This document shows, in pieces, positions 61,882 through 64,000 of a DNA stretch of 64,000 bases; position 1 is the first letter of the stretch; the number at the start of each line of letters is the position of its first letter. This DNA is from Streptomyces sp. 840.1. GTDB taxonomy: Bacteria; Actinomycetota; Actinomycetes; Streptomycetales; Streptomycetaceae. Below the pieces are notes generated by a model, which was given only the letters and a program-made list of their open reading frames with translations, searched no databases and was not told where the DNA came from. The position numbers were made by a program, and so were the translations under genes. The stretch spans positions 992,001 through 1,056,000 of the forward strand of contig NZ_RJUU01000003.1 of NCBI RefSeq assembly GCF_003751445.1, in the 5' to 3' direction.

Positions 61882-62906
61882 GCACCGCCCCGGCCCGCTC
61901 GCGGGCGATCACGGTCGACCGGCCCGGCGGCCACCGGCTGACCGAAGGACCTGTTGTGGAACCCGGCCGGGGGGAGGTCCGGGTCCGGGTCGCCGCTGCC
62001 GGCATCTGCATGAGCGACCGCGAGGTGTACGACGGCCGCCGCGACCCCGGCTACGTCCGCTACCCGGTGGTGCCCGGACACGAGTGGTCCGGGGTGATCG
62101 AGGCCGTCGGCGCGGGCGTCGACCCGGCCCTGGCCGGACGCCGTACGGTCGCCGAGGGGTTCCGTTCCTGCGGCGGCTGCGAGCGGTGCCGGGCCGGCGA
62201 GACCTCGCTGTGCTCGGCGGGGTACGACGAGACGGGGTTCACCCGGCCCGGGGCGTTCGCGGACCATGTCGTGGTACCCGCCCGGCTGTTGCACCCGCTG
62301 GCCGACGACGCGGACCTGCGCGCCGCCGCGCTGCTGGAACCCGCCGCCGTGGTCGCCGCGGCGGTAAGGGCCGGGACGCCGGAGCCCGGGGAGCGGATCG
62401 CGGTCGTGGGCGCCGGCACCCTCGGGCTGCTCGCGGCGCAGCTGCTGGCCTCGGTGTCACCCGGTGAGCTGACGGTGATCGACCCGAGGGCCGAACGGGC
62501 CGGCCGGGCCCTGGCGTTCGGGGCGAGCGAGGCCCTGAGCCCCGAGGAGGCCACGGCGGTGCGCGGCCGGTACGACCTGGTCGTGGAGACGGCGGGAGCC
62601 GCGACCACGGCCGCCGATGCCTGCCTGCTCGCACGGCGCGGCGGCCGGGTGGTGCTCACCGGGATCTTCGCCCTCGGGGCCACCGGCATCGACCCGGTGC
62701 ACATGTCGCTGAGCCAGCTCACCGTGCGCAGCGTGTTCGGGGCGTCCTCCGCGTCCTGGTCGTACGCGGTACGGGCGTTCACCGCCGGGCTGCTCGATCC
62801 GGCGGCGCTGATCACGCACGAGTTCCCGCTGGAGCGGTTCGCGGACGCCGTGGCGCTGGTCGGGGGCGGCGCCCCGGGGACGGGCAAGGTCCTGATGCGC
62901 CCCTGA
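61878..62906 (+). CDS. Zinc-dependent alcohol dehydrogenase (MDR family)
   Basis: This 342-residue medium-chain dehydrogenase carries catalytic zinc ligands (Cys in GICMSDRE, His-Glu in PGHEWSG) and the structural four-cysteine site SCGGCERCRAGETSLC near 95. The NAD(P) motif VVGAGTLGLLAAQ is near 177. It resembles sorbitol, threonine or L-idonate dehydrogenases. Coupled to the sugar-acid dehydratase by an ATGA-type overlap (GTGA), it probably acts on a related sugar or polyol in the same pathway. Confidence 0.92.
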   Translation: MSTAPARSRAITVDRPGGHRLTEGPVVEPGRGEVRVRVAAAGICMSDREVYDGRRDPGYVRYPVVPGHEWSGVIEAVGAGVDPALAGRRTVAEGFRSCGGCERCRAGETSLCSAGYDETGFTRPGAFADHVVVPARLLHPLADDADLRAAALLEPAAVVAAAVRAGTPEPGERIAVVGAGTLGLLAAQLLASVSPGELTVIDPRAERAGRALAFGASEALSPEEATAVRGRYDLVVETAGAATTAADACLLARRGGRVVLTGIFALGATGIDPVHMSLSQLTVRSVFGASSASWSYAVRAFTAGLLDPAALITHEFPLERFADAVALVGGGAPGTGKVLMRP

Positions 62907-63019
62907 GGGAGGGCCGCCCTGTCCCCTGACGGGCGGCGGCCCCCGCACCCCTCTGCTTCCGAACCCTGTCCGGCCGACCGAACACGAGAGTCCGACCCCC
63001 CGAACACGAAAGGTCGCTG

Positions 63020-64000
63020 ATGACCTCCGCTTCCATCGCCCCGTCCGGCACCCGCCCAGGCGCCCGGCGTCCGGGAGAGCCCGCGCTCACCGCGCTCGGG
63101 CTCGGCGCCCCGGCCCCGGACCCGGCCGACGCCTCCCCGCACTCCTTCCCGGACGGCGGCACCTGGCGGACCGAGATCCCGTCGGTGGAGGGGCCCGAGG
63201 CGCTCTCCGTCGTACTGGAGGAGAGCGCGCGGCTCGATGTTCCCGTCCACCGGGTCAGCCAGGGCAGCGGGATCTGGATGCTCGGCGACGCCGAGATCAC
63301 CGAGATGGCCGAGGGCTGCGCCGAACGGGGCATCGAGCTCTGCCTGTTCACCGGACCGCGCGGCAGCTGGGACACCGGCGCGTCGTTCCGTACCGACTCG
63401 GGCGGGGCGGGGCTGCGCGCCCGTGGGCACGACGCCCTGGCCGGCTGTGTCGAGGACGCCCTGCGGGCCTCGGAACTGGGCGTGAGGTGCCTGCTCGTCG
63501 CCGACGAGGGAGTGCTCTGGACGCTGCACCGGCTGCGCGTCCAGGGCGTGCTGCCCGCCGACACGACGTTCAAGGTGTCGGCGCTGATCGGCCCGGTCAA
63601 CCCGGCGTCCTACGCGGTCCACGAGCGGCTCGGCGCGGACTCGGTCAACATCCCCTCCGATCTGACGCTCGCTCACTTCACCGAGATCAGGCGGGTGTCG
63701 GCCGCGCCCATGGACCTGTATATCGAGGCTCCGGACGACCTCGGCGGCTATGTGCGGATGTACGAGGCGGCCGAGCTCATCCGGCGCGGCGCCCCGCTCT
63801 ATCTCAAGTTCGGGCTGTCCAGGGCGCCCGGCATCTACCCGTACGGCGCCCATCTGCGCGATGCCGCCCTGGACACGGCCCGCGAGCGGGTCAGGCGCGG
63901 CCGGCTCGTCCTCGACCTGCTGGCCCGGCACGGCGCCGACGGGAACATGTCGCCGCTGGGCTCCCGGCTGCCCGGCCCGCTGCGCCGCTTCCCCGCGGAG
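63020..64000 (+). CDS. Unknown protein of the sugar-acid operon, cut off by the right edge
   Basis: The frame from ATG 63020 (AAAGG 6 nt upstream) is open to the end of the window, 327 codons. I do not recognise the family with certainty. Segments such as VPVHRVSQGSGIWMLGDAEI, LCLFTGPRGSWD, LGVRCLLVADEGVLWTLHRL and MDLYIEAPDDLGGYVRMYEA follow a repeated strand-helix pattern that suggests a TIM barrel, possibly near the U32 peptidase-like group. It follows the dehydrogenase by 113 nt on the same strand, so it is probably part of the same catabolic operon, perhaps as an isomerase, aldolase or hydrolase. Confidence 0.85.
   Translation, partial: MTSASIAPSGTRPGARRPGEPALTALGLGAPAPDPADASPHSFPDGGTWRTEIPSVEGPEALSVVLEESARLDVPVHRVSQGSGIWMLGDAEITEMAEGCAERGIELCLFTGPRGSWDTGASFRTDSGGAGLRARGHDALAGCVEDALRASELGVRCLLVADEGVLWTLHRLRVQGVLPADTTFKVSALIGPVNPASYAVHERLGADSVNIPSDLTLAHFTEIRRVSAAPMDLYIEAPDDLGGYVRMYEAAELIRRGAPLYLKFGLSRAPGIYPYGAHLRDAALDTARERVRRGRLVLDLLARHGADGNMSPLGSRLPGPLRRFPAE

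Overview
The window is chromosomal DNA from a Streptomyces or close relative. It has very high GC content, strong G/C bias at third codon positions, GTG and TTG starts, SARP/BTAD-type and PucR regulators, and many compact regulator-plus-enzyme gene pairs. No rRNA, tRNA or CRISPR array was found.

Region 1 (1-20097, minus strand) is one end of a nonribosomal peptide synthetase (NRPS) cluster. Read in the transcription direction it holds an mbtH-like gene (20097-19879), a 402-nt spacer with a strong hairpin, a 4849-residue four-module NRPS (C-A-T, C-A-T, C-A-T, C-A-T-E) and, overlapping it by 4 nt, a second NRPS gene (C-A-T-C-A...) that runs off the left edge. The adenylation domains alternate strictly between two subtypes. 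A1, A3 and A5 read DAFF(A/C)GVTFK, which is aliphatic and Ile/Val-like. A2 and A4 read DAWQLGLIDK, which is Gln-like, and the truncated A6 starts like A2/A4. This predicts a peptide with a two-residue repeat, with a D-residue at least at position 4. The first condensation domain is EntF/starter-like and no loading module is visible. A TTA codon at residue 55 suggests bldA control.

Region 2 (20098-31350) is the cluster border and a patchwork of small units: an SDR gene behind a MerR-type promoter, two truncated transposase remnants abutting each other, a bile-acid/Na+ symporter-like gene divergent from a LysR regulator, a long-chain acyl-CoA ligase, an aldo-keto reductase, an AraC regulator with a His-rich methyltransferase, an NmrA-like NAD(P)-binding protein, and a methyltransferase gene broken by a frameshift inside a perfect inverted repeat.

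Region 3 (31426-38842) holds a TetR regulator with an apparently leaderless promoter and tandem operators, coupled to a DoxX-like membrane protein. A DrrAB-like ABC exporter follows, preceded by three heptamers at 11-bp spacing. It converges on, and overlaps, a large BTAD/NB-ARC regulator. A LysR regulator and a pterin carbinolamine dehydratase close the region.

Region 4 (38906-52513) contains an XRE/MmyB regulator, a DUF1275 membrane protein, a three-gene unit (actin-like ATPase, secreted low-complexity protein, SecDF fusion), an NAD-dependent DNA ligase, a secreted DUF1996 protein with a clear promoter and two LacI-type operators, a DUF305 lipoprotein, a LacI regulator, a membrane-anchored phosphatase-like protein and a small resolvase-like protein.

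Region 5 (52650-64000) is catabolic. A PucR regulator is divergent from an NCS1 permease, NTF2-like protein and aminobutyraldehyde dehydrogenase unit. Next come a metallo-beta-lactamase-fold hydrolase with a DedA protein, an aminotransferase-fold protein with no lysine, and a sugar-acid dehydratase, zinc dehydrogenase and unknown-protein operon with a recognisable promoter and operator that continues past the right edge.
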